64,000 nt of DNA, from assembly GCF_032854445.1 (NCBI RefSeq), contig NC_088300.1, positions 15,629,570-15,693,569 of the forward strand. Reading direction: 5' to 3'. The notes beneath the pieces are model-generated. The model saw only the letters and a list, made by a program, of their open reading frames with translations. It was not told the DNA's origin and made no database searches. The stretch comes from Liolophura sinensis (taxonomy: Eukaryota > Mollusca > Polyplacophora > Chitonida > Chitonidae). The position numbers were made by a program, and so were the translations under genes. Each line of letters begins with the position of its first letter. The first letter of the stretch is position 1. This document shows, in pieces, positions 12,492-26,500 of the stretch.

Positions 12492-15400
12492 CTATGCACC
12501 ATCAGTTGCCTGCTGAGCCATCGTCATACCATCTTCCAAAAAACGGGCGTAAACTGCACCAGATGGATCAGTGGTTAGGCTGAAAATAACGAATACAGCA
12601 CATGTCAATCAGGCAAACTGCCGTGTCCTTTATTCAGATGTTTAAAGGATATGCAAGTATTTTTAAAATCTACCCCTCATAATTGCATTAAGCTGGACAA
12701 TTACCTCACGATATATCACTGTAAATTATAAAGTTTATGTAACTAAACATTTTCAGCCATAAAGCAGTAGTACAACCCCGATTGAAGGTGGTTATGCTTT
12801 GGAATGCAAACATCTATTGCTGCGTTTTCAGAGGGCATGCACACTTCAATAGGACTCTTGAATGTCACACTGAATCAGTTGCAGCTTTAAGTTGGATAGT
12901 TTGTGAGAAATCTGGAAAAGGAGGATGGCTCTACTCATTTTCCTCCACCCTGTCAAATAACTGTCACAATATTCTTTGAAATGTCGAGAAACCTTAATGA
13001 ATCAAATTAATAAATATATATGCTATTATTAATTGGTGTATAGCTGATATTCATATTTCACCTCAAGCAAATAAGCACAGCCTTATCATGAACTTACCCT
13101 GCATCAAGCAGCGAGCCCGCATCAAGGAAGTTGTTCGCATTGACCCGGTGCACTACAGTGCCATTAGGTAAGGCTACCATCATCTCAACAGGGAACTCAT
13201 AAGCCTCCAAGGCCAGCTTAGCACGCAAGGCCGCCTCTGGTTGGCTCTCATCCTTTTCCAAGGCCTGTGACACACGAAATGGAGGAAGATTCATAAAAAA
13301 AGGACATTGTCAGAAAATATCTACATAGTAAAATTCATTGGTGTATAATATAAAACAAAGTTTTCTGGGCTCAGGGAAGATATCAGATATCTCACATTTG
13401 GTTAGTCTTTGCCAAAGCCTTAAACAATTTCTATCAAATGGAAAACATGTCATATTTTCATAACACTTAAACAATTTTGGACAAGCTAAAATTCTGTCCA
13501 TAGATGTACATAAATCCTGATTGTCACATAGAGAAGTCAATTAGAGTGCAATAACAGCTCAAGGGCAACGCTCCGACAAATTACGAGTTTCAGATATACA
13601 CAAGGATAAGATTTTATTTCTCTATAATAGTCACTTTTTCAGACAACTGGTTATTATTAAGTGGACAGATGCAGACAACACCCAACCTGTACGTAGAAAA
13701 TTACCTTGAGATCAACAACCAGGGACCAAGTGCTGATAAAATTTTTTGACAGAATGTCAAGGACGGACGAACTCTCGAGAGCAGTCTCCCGAAGAGTCCG
13801 TCCGGAACCTCAGCAGCTCTGATCGTCCAGCGCACCCCACAGTAAGATGCTATGGACCAGCTTATTCTCTGCAGCTGCCCTCACGTACGCATCAGAGAAG
13901 TTGAGATAGGGCACCTGAGGAATGGAGACCAAATCATGCTATTGTACACCACTTAACAGAAGCCATTCACAGTTATTGTGAAATAGTACTTCATTATTCA
14001 TGTTTTTCCAGCCTTCACTTCGACAAACTTATCACCTATATATTGCCTTTTCTGCATCATCACGCAAAGATGCAAAATCAATATTTAAAATCTTCCAAGG
14101 CCATTATTAACAGAATGATATGTCTTAAACCATCTTTAAAAATATTCTTTGTTGGGAGTAAGCCCACATTGTCAGAAAAAATAAGGAAGGTCAGGGAATT
14201 CTTGTTTGTTATATCTAGGCTGTAGAAAAAGATTTTTAAGCGATACATATTGAGAAAAAAAATATTTAAAACAGAAAACTTCTCTCTCAGTCCCATTAAA
14301 CACTAGATTAGGACACTGTTTTGGATGTCATGGGTGGGGTTACGCTCAACAAACCTATTTTCAGTGATGGCTTCACCTATTAATTCATTCATTACCCAGG
14401 TGAAAGGCTTGTTAATGATGCCTACCTGCTTGAACTTGTACATATGGACCTCTAGTTTCCGGGCAGCCTCTTCCATGGAGATCTCTTCCGTCCATTTCAG
14501 CTCTTCAACACTGTCTTTCAGTCCTGGGTGTTCTGGGAGAGCAGTTTCCGTCAGTCTGATCGCCTGGGGTTCAGTCATGCCCTCCACTCTCTCTGTGACT
14601 ACAGCTGGCATAGAGCTGCTGGTCACATTCAGCTCCATCAGGGGCAAATAACCAATGTCTACCTCCATGTTTTCCATCTCACGTGGACCATTTAGCCACT
14701 CCATGTCTGGTAACAGTAACAAAAAGTAAAAGGTGCAAGAAGTTTATTTCTTTATAAAGGCTGCAAGAGAAACATTACTGTAATTAATTTAACCACCTGT
14801 AATTCTTCTGTGAGATTCCAGGGCTGTCACAATTATCTTACACTCATAATACCCATGATATACATGTATAATGTGTGGTGATCAGCTAAGTTTACTACAG
14901 CACCATATATACTTGCAAACTCTTTCGGGACTCTTTCGAAAAAAATGGACATAGTAACTGTGGAAATACCGTTTAAAATTTAAAAAAAAAATTTTAGCTA
15001 AGTATGCGTTTAGACATGATTCTGAACAGAAAAAAATATGAGCTGACAATTTAATAATGATGACAGACATACTAAACCACATGTAATTCTCTACGTATCT
15101 TACCAACATTGAGTTTCTTTGTAGCAGGTACAAACATGTTGAAATAATAGATGTTGGAAGCATTTCTGGTGATAATGAGTCGGCCAGTAAACTGTGCTGG
15201 TGTGAACCAGAATGGGTGAAACGGCGGTTCATTTAACTGGAACTCGGCATGTATCCTGTAGGAAACAATATGTAGCTGAAAATTATGGGTGAAACAGAAC
15301 ATTTAAGTGTAAACAATACACCACCAAGTGGAAAGTAATTTAGTTTAACCTTTTTGTTTCTTACACAAAGCAATTAGGAATGTGCCAGGGTATGTGTATC

Positions 15401-18400
15401 TTGGGAAGCCATAAATCACATGAAAGAAATCTGAGACAAAATTCTGCCTGTTTTATGGCCTGTACTATGTTGTTAATATGTGTATGTCTTTTTATAAACG
15501 TGAGCTTTCAGATAAACAGATAAGTGGATATAAAACCTATCATACACAAATCCTATTTCACTTACCTGAAGACTATGTCCAGAAATCTGTCGTTGTAGGC
15601 ACGGACACAGGCAATACTGCCCTGAGGGGCGAACCTGGAGTGAATGAACGGCCTTGGATGGAGCAGTGTCAACAGACGATGGAAGACAACTTCCTCATCC
15701 TTCACTCGAGGTGGGTAATAGCGATTGTTTGATAAAGGTGCATCAAAAAATCCACCTTTACTAAATATTATAATGTCATAAGCCTTGCCCAGCTGCTGGA
15801 AGTCAGATTCCGACTTTGGTAAAAATGGCTGAAATTCTGATACACCAAAATTCAACCAGGCTATGTTAGGCTTTTGCCAGCTCTTCAAGCCTATCAGAGC
15901 ATCCAAACTTCCACTGAACATCTGAAATTTAAACAGCTTTATCACTGTATTTCATTATCACAATGTGAAAGGGACTTTCATGAAACATAAACGCAACACC
16001 TGCTTTACATGTCTGGTAACCTTGGCCAAGGTCAAATAAAGATCATCCTGTTAAAATGTTGGCACAGCTCATCAATGTGGATATTGTTCATTTACATGGC
16101 TTCAGTCAATTTTGAATAACCTGCATATGATTTCAATCCGTATAAAAATCAGAAAAGGTCTTTTTTTTTTTTTTCGGCTCAATGAGCTAAAATTTCATCC
16201 AACAAGTGCATTATCAGAGGCAATGAAATGTCTAAAAATATTATTTGGGTTCTGAAACTTACAATTTTCCAGTAGAATACCACTCCATGTTAAAAGCAAA
16301 TCTCAAGACACCTTTCTAACGACAACAGATCTCTCAGAATCAGAAATAATGGGCAAGTTAGTCAAGGACGAATTTCATGGTCATTTAGGCTACTGAATAC
16401 TATAAAAACAATCTATGACCTAAACCTAAATGACCTAAAGTTTCGCCCCAAGACTCAGAAAGTGTATCCCAGGATTCCTTGCATTGATTGCGGTTCTTGC
16501 TGACTGAGCGCCGCAGGAGAGCATCAAGGGTGGTCAGGGGATTATATGGGCAGTTCAAGAATGTAATAAACAAGCTCACACTTCACTGAGCAGTTAGTCT
16601 ATGCTCCTACCACCAACAGTTCATGTTTTCCTCAGTTTTAATCATAATGATTTTAGTACATGCACTCTGCAACAGGTTGATTGTTTTGTTATTGTTATTT
16701 TGTGCTAAATGGGAATTTGGGAGAAAACTCTATGGAGATTAAGTGTGACTGACTACCCAGTACCTTTATGCATGTGGATTGTCATGTCAAATATCTGTTC
16801 ATTACTCCAGGGCTCTCCGCATATAAAGCTGTAGCAGAATTTAGCCTACCGCAAATCAATACTTGCAAACTAGGTCAACCAGCAGACGAGATGACGTCAA
16901 ATTGCGATCAAAGCGCCACCTACACACTTACATTTGCACCGTTGTAGCTAAACATTCATTCTGGCGAAATTTGAAAGATTCAGAAAGACTTTCGCCCATG
17001 TTTCATAAACATGAATACTTAATACTTAATCAAGACCCCTCAGATGAAATTTTAGTCGTACAGATTGGTTTTATCCACATGTAGATACAAGGCACATGCA
17101 ATCACAGAACTCGAAATTTCCTCATGTCTACAACTGTTCACCAGATAACTGCGTGAACTGACTTCCACGTAGGCCTAACCTGAATAGAATAACTGGTTCA
17201 TCTACATTCCTTATTGGAGTGGTGTTCATTGAGACAGTGTTTGGAATTTAAAGGTTTGTAATAGACATCACCTTTCTTACTAATTTCTTCCATTTCATTC
17301 ATGGGTATATTTAGAGATGTAGATGTAGGCCCACTAGTCAGGAGACCTGCACACCTCACTGTCACTGACTTGACACCATGTGGCGAGGATTAGCAACCAG
17401 AACTGCCATGCAGGGTAATGAGATGGGTGAGGAGCTTGATCACTTTCCTTCCTGCTGCCAACTCAGATCGTGCGGAAGTAAACGACAGTAACTCATGTGC
17501 GAAACTTTAGGTGATGTAACATATGAACCATGATCTACCCCGACTTTGCTCATTCTGCACTTCTGTAGAACTTATCCATATAGTGTACCCTACTCCTTAC
17601 AGTGCATGTGTCGCTCTCTACCTTACACTTTACATCACTGCCACCACAAACAAATTTTGTACAGAAACCTTGAACAACGCTGAGGTCACTGGGGTCACGG
17701 TGATGAGACAGAAAGTGATGTCAGAAAACAAAAACAATCCGTCACAGCCTTTGTCTCTTTAATACTTTATACACATGCACTGTCTTCATCTAAAGTGTGT
17801 ACAACATGATTCTAACCAACACCTGAAACAATTTTATTGATGAATGCTGATTAAATAGTTCCTCAGGACGAGGCTTCAAAGGACAAGCTTGTCTATTTGT
17901 GGCAGTGATGTGAAGCGAAAGGCAGAGAGCAATGCATGCGCTGTAAGGAGTATCGTAGAGTATATATACATTAAACAAAACACAATAAAACTACCAGTAT
18001 GTACCACTCATAATGAATTCAATGAAACCTCTAACCTTGCCCTCCTCTATCTTCATTCTTCGCATAATGGCAACTTCAGTACAAAGTTGAGCCAAATCTT
18101 TCATGGTTAAGTGGGAAAATTTCTGAATTTTGCTTTGCGTTCATGAAAAATAATGACCGAGCTTGTCTGAATTATTATGCAAAAATGCTGCCATTGAGGA
18201 AAACTATGCCACTTACAGAGTTCATATCTTTGGTCATGGTGCTGAGGTTTAAGGGAGACATGAAAGCCTTGATTGTCACCATCTCATCTGTGTCTGCAAT
18301 CTCAACTGGGTACTCAAAGGTTGACTAGGGAAAGATAAAAAAATAACAATAAATAAAAAAACAGGGGAGGTAATCCATTAGATTAAAACAAGTACAACTT

Positions 18401-21400
18401 TACATCAAGTAATGGTCTGCATTGCATAATCTGCGTCCTGAGTTCAACATGTACAAAAACAATCAATGTTTTGGATTTTAATTATGAATTAGAACACACC
18501 AAAAACAGCACATGAGCTCTGTCATTACATACATGCATTCACACCAGACAAACACATGGATAAGTATTTAATTTGTTAATGTGTCAAACATATTTAGCTC
18601 CTAAACCCTAAATTCAAAATGCATGTATATTATCAGATATTCAACTTCCTACTATACAACAATTCCCAACATCAGACTGATCCGCATGCACCTTTACCAT
18701 GTTGCCTTCTGGTTGTAGCGGCCATATCACATACCCATTAGCAAAAAAAAAAACCGTACAATTTATCAATTGTCACATTTTCACCTGCACATTAATAATT
18801 TAACAAACTTATATATTAATTATCATGCAGTTATTGTCTGTAAGGACTTGTCTTTTATCCAAGCCTTCAAGACTTTGTTTAAGTATACTAAACTATGGCA
18901 TTAGTTAAATGCACCAGATATGCATTGTCCCTACCTCATAGGCTAAGCCATTTGCCTGTCAGAAAAATAATGACAAGGGTGAGTGTTACTTTATTACCAT
19001 TCAGCTGTGATGAGTCTTAGCATTCATATGGAACTGATCTGATATCACACTGCATTTTTCTGCTCCTCACTTCCAAAACTGACAATATATGACACCTATC
19101 ACAAATTATAAAGGTAATTGAAGATCCCAGTCCTGTGCTCTGATGATGATTGTGGGGAAAGAAGACAAAATAAAAATTAAAAATTGGTGCATAATTGCGC
19201 AAAATGTCTGTATAATGGCATGCTGTATTCACCTAAAACTTGGCCTATAAAAATGAACTTTCAGAAGCCAATAAAGGCCTTATGATGATACTTTTAATTC
19301 CAAAACTTAAGATTTTCAGATAAGAAATTCATCAAACTTCACAAAAAAAATGTAAGTATAACCATATAAGGCACACAAATATATCAGATTCAAGCAAAAT
19401 GTGTCACTTAAAAAATGCTAAACTTCAGTTGAAATAGAGTGTACATATTAAATAGTTGCACATCAAAAGCATAATTTCCATCAGACTTGGTAAAAATGTT
19501 TCCAATTAAGTCTGGTAAATAAGCTCAAAACTTTTCAAGTTAAGCAATCCCCATAAATTTCTTTTATAAGGTCAATTAAATGGAAAAGTTAATGTAAGAT
19601 GTCAATATAAGGAAAATTTCCTTGATCAATGAAGTTCGCCGACCCTTTACAGAAGGCAGCAAATCTTAAAACTCACAAAACAGCAGTGCATTCTTCCAAC
19701 TTTTATAATAATACCACAGATTTCAGTAACAAAAAATCACAGATTCATAATATTATTGCGTTATTCATGAGTTTCATGATTGGCTTCCCTTGGCAGAAGG
19801 CCAGAGAACCCCATCAGTTCAAAGATAAATGAACTTTTTTGCTGATGACTTACATTGGTTTGACGCAGCAGATGTGCTAATGGTTCGAACTCGCCCAGCG
19901 ATAGGTAGCCATCATCATCACGATCATACTGGCGGAACAGCATAACACCGTCCACCCCAAGCTCATCCATCATGCTAGTCGAAGCCCCAATACTCCGTCT
20001 GAGCAGGAAAAAATGCATCACCCCAACATAACCGGCCAGCATGATTACTGTCGAAACAACAAAGGCAAACACCCCCCAGAACAGCCATCGGGGGATCCGA
20101 CAGGTGCATCTGAAGGAGTCGTCCTCATTGCTGAGCTGTAATGACAATGCCACAGCTGCCTTAGAGCCATACCCCATAGGTTCTAACAAATCATAAGGTG
20201 ATCAATGGTAGAACATAAGCCTTTTAGCCATGATGGCTGATACAATTAAAATGCTGGAATGTAGAATAGGCTCTCTAAGATTTAACCACATTTGGGAGTT
20301 AGGGCCAAGTGACTCATTTACAATCTTACGCTTCCTTTGCACACAATGTATATCTACCATTACCATATATGCAAATCTCATTAGAATAGTTGTCTCAAAG
20401 ACCTGCAATATACATCTTGACTAAAACTATGCAGGAAGAGCCACACTAGCAGTTAGATAAACTACATTTAAGTTTTAAAAGCAGGAATGAGAGAATAGAT
20501 TGTCTGGATTCAATGCACTTACAGTGCATAATAAGATGTATAAAAAGTTTGATTATCATTGGACAGATCATTGCGATATTTTCTTCAATCAGTATTGGAG
20601 CGACTGACATATATTTCATTAATTACCATTGTTAAAAGGACAGAAAGGAATTTTAAGTTCTCAGAATACAGCCTAAATCAGTATGTTTAATGCCCAATCC
20701 CTGAAAGGTCTGAATAAGAAAAGAATGTAAAACCTCAGGGGCTGCATTAAGACCCACACCACACAGATTAGAACATCTGTGCACTGAGCACTCTAATACT
20801 TGCTGATGTGTGTCAAACTTAGGGCTATTTAAGTGGATTCACTAATTTATGCAAGTTCTGCGTGGTAGAACCCACATGTTTACCAGAAGCTTAGGGAATG
20901 ACAAAGTGGCTCACCAATGGAAAATGCTTTGTGTGAGTGAAGTAACCTATTGGCATACACATTTCACTGTGAAAAGACTCCAAAAATAACAGAAAATAAA
21001 TAATTTAAAAGCAAAATTAGTATTTACCCATTTTTTGGTACATGAGCTAGGGCAACCACTCAGAACTTGAATGAACAATGGACAAAGACAACACCAGACT
21101 AAATGTATATATGCCTCCAAAGGTATCCCCTAAGAAGTTTTAAAAGAATAACATTTTGTCTCTGAGATGCTGTACAACAGAAATAGCCCTGTACAAATTT
21201 AACAAAATAGCAGATTTTCAGAGAATCTAAATCACTACCCTGTCAACATTTTTGATCAATCAGGGTGAGCTAAGTCTATGCCTGTGGGCATTTTGGGGAA
21301 TCATGAAGACCAGGTTATGTGTTGCTATTTACATGTTGATTTCCACATGTTTGAAATCATCAGTTTTCCCACGGTCACATATTTTTACTGATCTTTCATT

Positions 21401-22764
21401 GGTTAAAAATGTATAGAGAGACGTTCACTTTAGATACAAAGAAAAACAGTGTATAAAGGAAGACGTTTTAGTCTCTGTCATATGACAGTGTCATCCATGA
21501 CCATCTCTGCACTCAACTGTACGCGGTTCATACATTTCAGAAAGTCATTTCTTTCTTTGTTTTGAAAAGCTCTGGATTCAAACTTCCATCAGACAGCATG
21601 TTGGGTCCATAGTCATGCAGCTTTCATACCACTTGACCACTGAAGTTATTGTGACAGAATAAGTAATAGGTATGTTTCCACACCTCTCCCAGAGTAATGG
21701 AGGTTATATTATCTGATGCCTTTTCTTTTCAACCCTACAGTAACAGGTAAAGAAGATCCAAAATTATGGCGCCCCATGACTTAATTCCCAAATTTTAAAG
21801 ATATTTTGATGTGCGGCTTATCAAAGTGTGCTTCATATCTTTGCATATCTACATGTATTATACATTGCTCATTAACGCCATATAGTAAAGATACAAGGCT
21901 GTAGGCTTATTTAGCGCCTTTAAATAGTCAACGGGGCCTCTGTGGCTCAGTTGGTTAGCGCTCTAGCGCAGCGTAATGACCCAGGAGCCTCTCACCAATG
22001 CGGTCGCTCAGAGATCAAGTTCAGCTCATGCTGGCTTCCTCTCCAGCTGTATGTGGGAAGGTCTGCCAGCAACCTGCGGATGGTCGTGGGTTTCCACCGA
22101 GCTCTACCCGGTTTCCTCCCACCTTAATGCTGGTCGCCGTCGTATAAGTGAAATATTCTTGAGTACAGCATAAAACACCAATCAAATAAATAAATAAATA
22201 GTCAACAAAGTTTTTGACCACACAAGAGACAGCCTGAGGCCTATAGTGAACACAAGTATGCCTTGGGAATAAACTACCTAAATGTAATTAAAACGATACT
22301 ATCTTTCTATTTTTTTTTTTTTTTTTCATCATGGTCAATTAAACCCACTCAGTGGTTGTCCTAATTTCTCCCATCAACCAGCCTCAGGCTTGCCACGAAA
22401 TGTAGTTCATTTTCCTACTGAACTACAACTGGTCCATTTATCTAGATGCACCATGGAGGTAGTATTTTCTTCAGTGAACTATTTTAAAATTCTGACATTT
22501 ATGCAGCCCAAAATTACCATTCTCAATGTTGCACGTCCCCCCGCCCCCAAAAAAAATCATCTCAGTAGGTCGTCCAACTGATACCCTGTATGTCGTTGTT
22601 AAAAACTTTTACTTCTCTTTTCAATGCTTTTATACCTGTGTAGATTCGGTAGCTTGCTGCACCGAGCTGTCACGGCTCTCATCCAGTCCTTGCTGCTGAT
22701 GATCACCCCCGGAATCATCCCTCCTATCAGGATCCGTTTGATCCCCGACTCGTCTTCTCCTCAT
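12492..22764 (-). CDS. SELENON: SELENON: selenoprotein N, with in-frame Sec TGA
   Basis: Complete in nine exons: 22636-22764, 19854-20135, 18217-18324, 15566-15921, 15104-15255, 14426-14706, 13705-13914, 13098-13264 and 12492-12579. The product is 590 residues, with TGA at 13810-13812 read as Sec at residue 471 in the motif SCUG. Selenoprotein N is an ER membrane protein that senses luminal calcium and acts on SERCA by redox chemistry; loss causes human myopathy. Visible parts are an Arg-rich cytosolic N terminus, one membrane segment at about residues 60-88, a canonical EF-hand loop [12 protein letters not shown] at 114-125, the conserved blocks [24 protein letters not shown] and [11 protein letters not shown], and [16 protein letters not shown] near the C terminus. 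The start is the only ATG in exon 1. A recoding hairpin and a SECIS support function, so the TGA is not a defect. Confidence 0.97.
13761..13803 (-). promoter_or_regulatory. Selenocysteine redefinition hairpin (SRE) just after the Sec TGA
   Basis: Six bases after the TGA, the message can form an 8-bp perfect stem: GGACGGAC at 13796-13803 with GTCCGTCC at 13761-13768. It is capped by an inner 6-bp stem (CGGGAG with CTCTCG) and a 4-nt loop. A stem-loop adjacent to the UGA that promotes readthrough is known in vertebrate SELENON (SEPN1). This is the same place and architecture in an invertebrate gene, inside coding sequence. I folded it by eye. Confidence 0.75.
17565..17975. mobile_element. Foldback/MITE-like element in SELENON intron 3
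   Basis: The two ends are inverted copies of each other: about 80 bp on the left ('actccttacagtgcatg', 'tttacatcactgccacc') pairs with the right ('gtggcagtgatgtgaag', 'gcatgcgctgtaaggag'). The middle encodes nothing recognisable. A second copy lacking one arm lies in the opposite orientation at about 62866-63150, so this is a mobile family. No transposase is present. The superfamily is unknown. Confidence 0.7.
21933..22195 (+). repeat. Full-length SINE with 11-bp target-site duplication
   Basis: This is the best-preserved copy in the window: tRNA-like head, body, 'gtataagtgaaatattcttgag' 3' end and (aaat)n tail. It is flanked by aaatagtcaac at 21922-21932 and 22196-22206. It lies in SELENON intron 1, antisense to the gene, and the near-perfect ends suggest a fairly recent insertion. 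Confidence 0.95.
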
Positions 22765-23522
22765 CTTCCAATATCTACCTGTGGTCAGGCTTAGACACCT
22801 GCCGACATGGTGACACGCGACACAAGTCACGTACGACAGACGAGGAAGAAATATTCGTCACCTGTGGGAATGTGCCAGGTGTCCCAACTTGTGTGGTGAC
22901 AACACGAGTAACGCAGAATATTCATATATATAATCTATACAAAGATCGGAAACAGCCGAAGCTCGTTTTCTCGAAATACAAAAGCATCAGAAATAATAGG
23001 ACTACGGAAATTTTGAAATTTAAATGACTATCGAAAGCATTTGACTTAAAATGTCATCTAGCGAATGTATCATTATATGTGCAGCACCTGCGCAGTCCAT
23101 TTTCCGTTTTGTTGACTAACTCAGATTTTATACTACGTAACCTCAAATGACCTTTTATAAGCGCTCGGAACTTTCCTGAATATACTATTGCACAATATAA
23201 ACTTTATTACTTTCTTAATAAGTACTCGAAAGTTTATGGAAAATGATAAAATTTTCCTTCTTGCAAATGTATGATAGGAATTTTAATACCGGTTTCATTT
23301 AATCAGCTACGAATCTACGGCTAAAAATAAATAGTTGTGTAGGAGGTAAACAGGCACGTGTGATTTGATGTTCAACTTCAAGATGTACTTGTAGGCGTAG
23401 AAAGCTAATTAAAATCACACTTCTATGCTCTAAAAATGGAGGGAAGGAGAACCTGTTGTTAATTTAATAACCACAGTATTGACATTAGATGGACACTTTC
23501 TTCACGAATACACCTGTAGAAA
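22765..23522. promoter_or_regulatory. Divergent SELENON/AP5M1 intergenic region
   Basis: The start codons of the two genes face away from each other across 758 bp, so both promoters must lie here, within their first exons, or in non-coding upstream exons. There is no TATA box in a sensible place. A canonical E-box CACGTG lies at 23355-23360. Part of the stretch near SELENON is GC-rich relative to its surroundings. Shared regulation is possible but is not shown by the sequence. Confidence 0.55.
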
Positions 23523-26500
23523 ATGAGTGTGCGGGGTGTGTGGGTTATTTCACAGGCTGGAGTCAGTGATGGAGGGCGTCTGCTTTTTTCGAGGTTCGAA
23601 TAATAAATGTGTTTCTTATTCAGCTTCAGTTGCTATTAATCAAATTGATTTAATTAATTATGCTACATAATAAAACATATGTATACTTCGTCAAAGGGGT
23701 GGGATAGACACATATAGGCCTATCTGAATGAGCCCAAATTATGAAAGGTCAAATAAACAACGTGAAATGATATACTGGTACTAATATTAGTTTAGTTTTG
23801 CACTCGGCATATCAAAAAAAAAATAATAAAAAACTTAAATAAAATACTTGTTGAAATACATGTATTTTGTGGAATAATTTAAATGCTTGTAAAGTGTTTG
23901 TAAATCTGTATGCTAATTAAGTCTTCAATGTATTACATGGAAGTCAGTTTTCCTTTTCTTAATTTAAGGAACAAGTGCATTTGAAGATGACAGGCTCATG
24001 GTCACATGTTGGAATCCAGCAGTTCAGCTGCAGCTTTAAGTCAGATGGTTTATCAGATACCCACTGTTTCCATCAGGCTAGCTCTGCCCAGATATAATTC
24101 TTCCACTTGTTAACATGACTGCAGCCATGTAAAATACCCCTGCATGTGTAGACACTGTAAGACTGGGTTTCACTTCATTCATTAATGATTAAGCTCTTTA
24201 AATGATAAACAGAAAAATGTAGAAAGTGTGCAGTGGTATTAGCACCAATTTCATCTGTGCTTGTTTCCATCAGCCTGCATGGAAACAAGCAAGTTGTCAG
24301 AGCTAGGGTAAGGAAAATTGTTCCCCCAAAAAAGTAAATAAATGAATGCCTGAATTGTTTATATAAATATATAGTATATAAATATATAGTATGCTTAATG
24401 ATTCTGATGCACTGTAATTAATCTTTTTTTTTATGATTTTTTTTTTCCTTATAGACGTTTTCCTACAGTTGAAAAGCGTTCAAGGATGGTAGATGGCAGT
24501 GATTATGTTCCAGTTCCTAACAATCAAGAGTTTGTCAGTAATCTTTGTACAGAATTAGGCTTGAAAGGAAAGGCTGGGAAGGTACATGTACTGTATAGCC
24601 AGAACTCAGGTTTTATTTGATAGACCTGTGATTTTAATATGAGAAGGTATAATAGTATAGTGAGAACATGAGTTTTATCTCTGGTGTGTGATTTTATCAG
24701 GAATTTACTATAGCCATATATAGATAATTTGGTCTGATATACATGTATATGCAGTCTTATGAGAATTTGTACATCCAGACTCTTAGTTTGCTTCATATTT
24801 TTTTATGTTATAGTTAAGAAAAGAAGTAACAGAACAAATGCTTCTTCAGATAATAAAACCAAATTAAGCATATATGGACATTTTTTTTATTTGACGAACT
24901 TTAATGTGAAATTCAAGATTAAACATGAGTTATAATAATTGTTGATCCAGTTGTTACTTTTGATTTGTTTTCTAGTTTCTTTCAAAGAGAGACAGCTGCC
25001 TGAAAATAGACCAGAAGCCAATCTTTGAAGTGATCACGAGTCATGGAAACTTGTGGCCAGTTTTGGTTGTTGAGCAGGTAAGTAAGGTATCTGCTTAAGC
25101 CATGGTGTTAGGGGGCTTGTAAATTGCTACTATTTATGCATTTACATGAACAGTTAAAATAAAACCAGGACTGAGGTAAATTGACAAGAGGCTATATTTC
25201 ACCGGTTACATGTGACCATTTTTCAGCTATAACATTGTCGTCGCTGCTCTGGTTTTACTCTCTCTGCTGTACATCTTTAATTATATCCAATACTGTTACA
25301 GAAACCTTTCCGTGCAAATCTATTGAAATTTTTTTTTATTATTTTAAAACAGCCCAAATAATTACCTTTCACAACATAGTAATGTTGTCTGTGCATGTAT
25401 TAGAGTTCCATATCAGTGATAAAATTCCTAATTTTTAGTCGCATTATGACTATTAAAATTAGCTAATATGGATTTTTTGCCAGAACTCTTCTGAATAGCC
25501 TCTTTAAGACAGAGCAGCAATAGTTACCTCCTATTTGACAAGTACATGAGAGTTTTCAAAGTTTTCATATATTAAGCTGAAAGTATGAGCTTTGTAATAA
25601 ATAATATGTACTTGTGCATATTCTCAATTATTGAATTTTACATCGTGGCAGTGAGAACTTTCAGGTCATGAACATCCATTCTTACGGTCATTGGATTACT
25701 GGATGAAGGCATTAGAGGTTTTCAGAGGAATCATTTTAACTGGGTGCAGTTTTGTATGAAGTATATGCTATGGAAGGTATTGGTGCATTTGGGAGATTGC
25801 AGGGTGGTTTTGTGCTTGCTTTGAATTAGAGGTGATGGATTAGAGGTTAATGGACAATTAATGCATTAAAATGTTACTTGATCATGGATACATTTTGATT
25901 ATGATTGTATTGTGCTCATTCACCATATGTTGTATGCTGCAGTTTGGTGTCTTATTCTGCTGCATCCCCCTAGTGGAGCAAGGCTGTTCAGGCAGACCTC
26001 CTGCCATACAGATGTAAGTCAGGGAAACTGTCAGTTTGCAACACGCTAAAAGTTGGCCATTTGTCGTCATTATATTTCAATATTTTAAATGAATATTTTC
26101 ATTTAAACTCCCTGTATACACTTTTTTTCTTGTAATTAATAGAAACATTTTCCATCGTACACTCTGAATATTGTAAAGTCACACTTACAAAATGGTTAGA
26201 CATTTTCTTCAATTTCATTATCCTTATTAGTCACAAAAATACATGCCTATCTATACTAGGTAGATGATACCAAATGTTTATTCTCATGAAGATAAGAAAG
26301 TCAGCAGATAAGTTTTCTTTTCAGTCCAGGGTTATCAGCTGGATTTACCCTCCTCTTGGGCATGGCAGACTGCTTGGGACCTGTGTCAAAGTTAGATGAG
26401 GTATGAAGTACATATCTCCTTATTTATTTGTTTGTTTTTCTGACTGGGTTTAATGCAGTTGTCAAAAATTGTTCACTAAAGTTATACAATGGATACCAAT

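Noticed and set aside
13810-13812. In-frame TGA in SELENON as a pseudogene mark
   Set aside because: It lies in the conserved SCUG motif of selenoprotein N, with a downstream hairpin and a SECIS. All other exons are intact.
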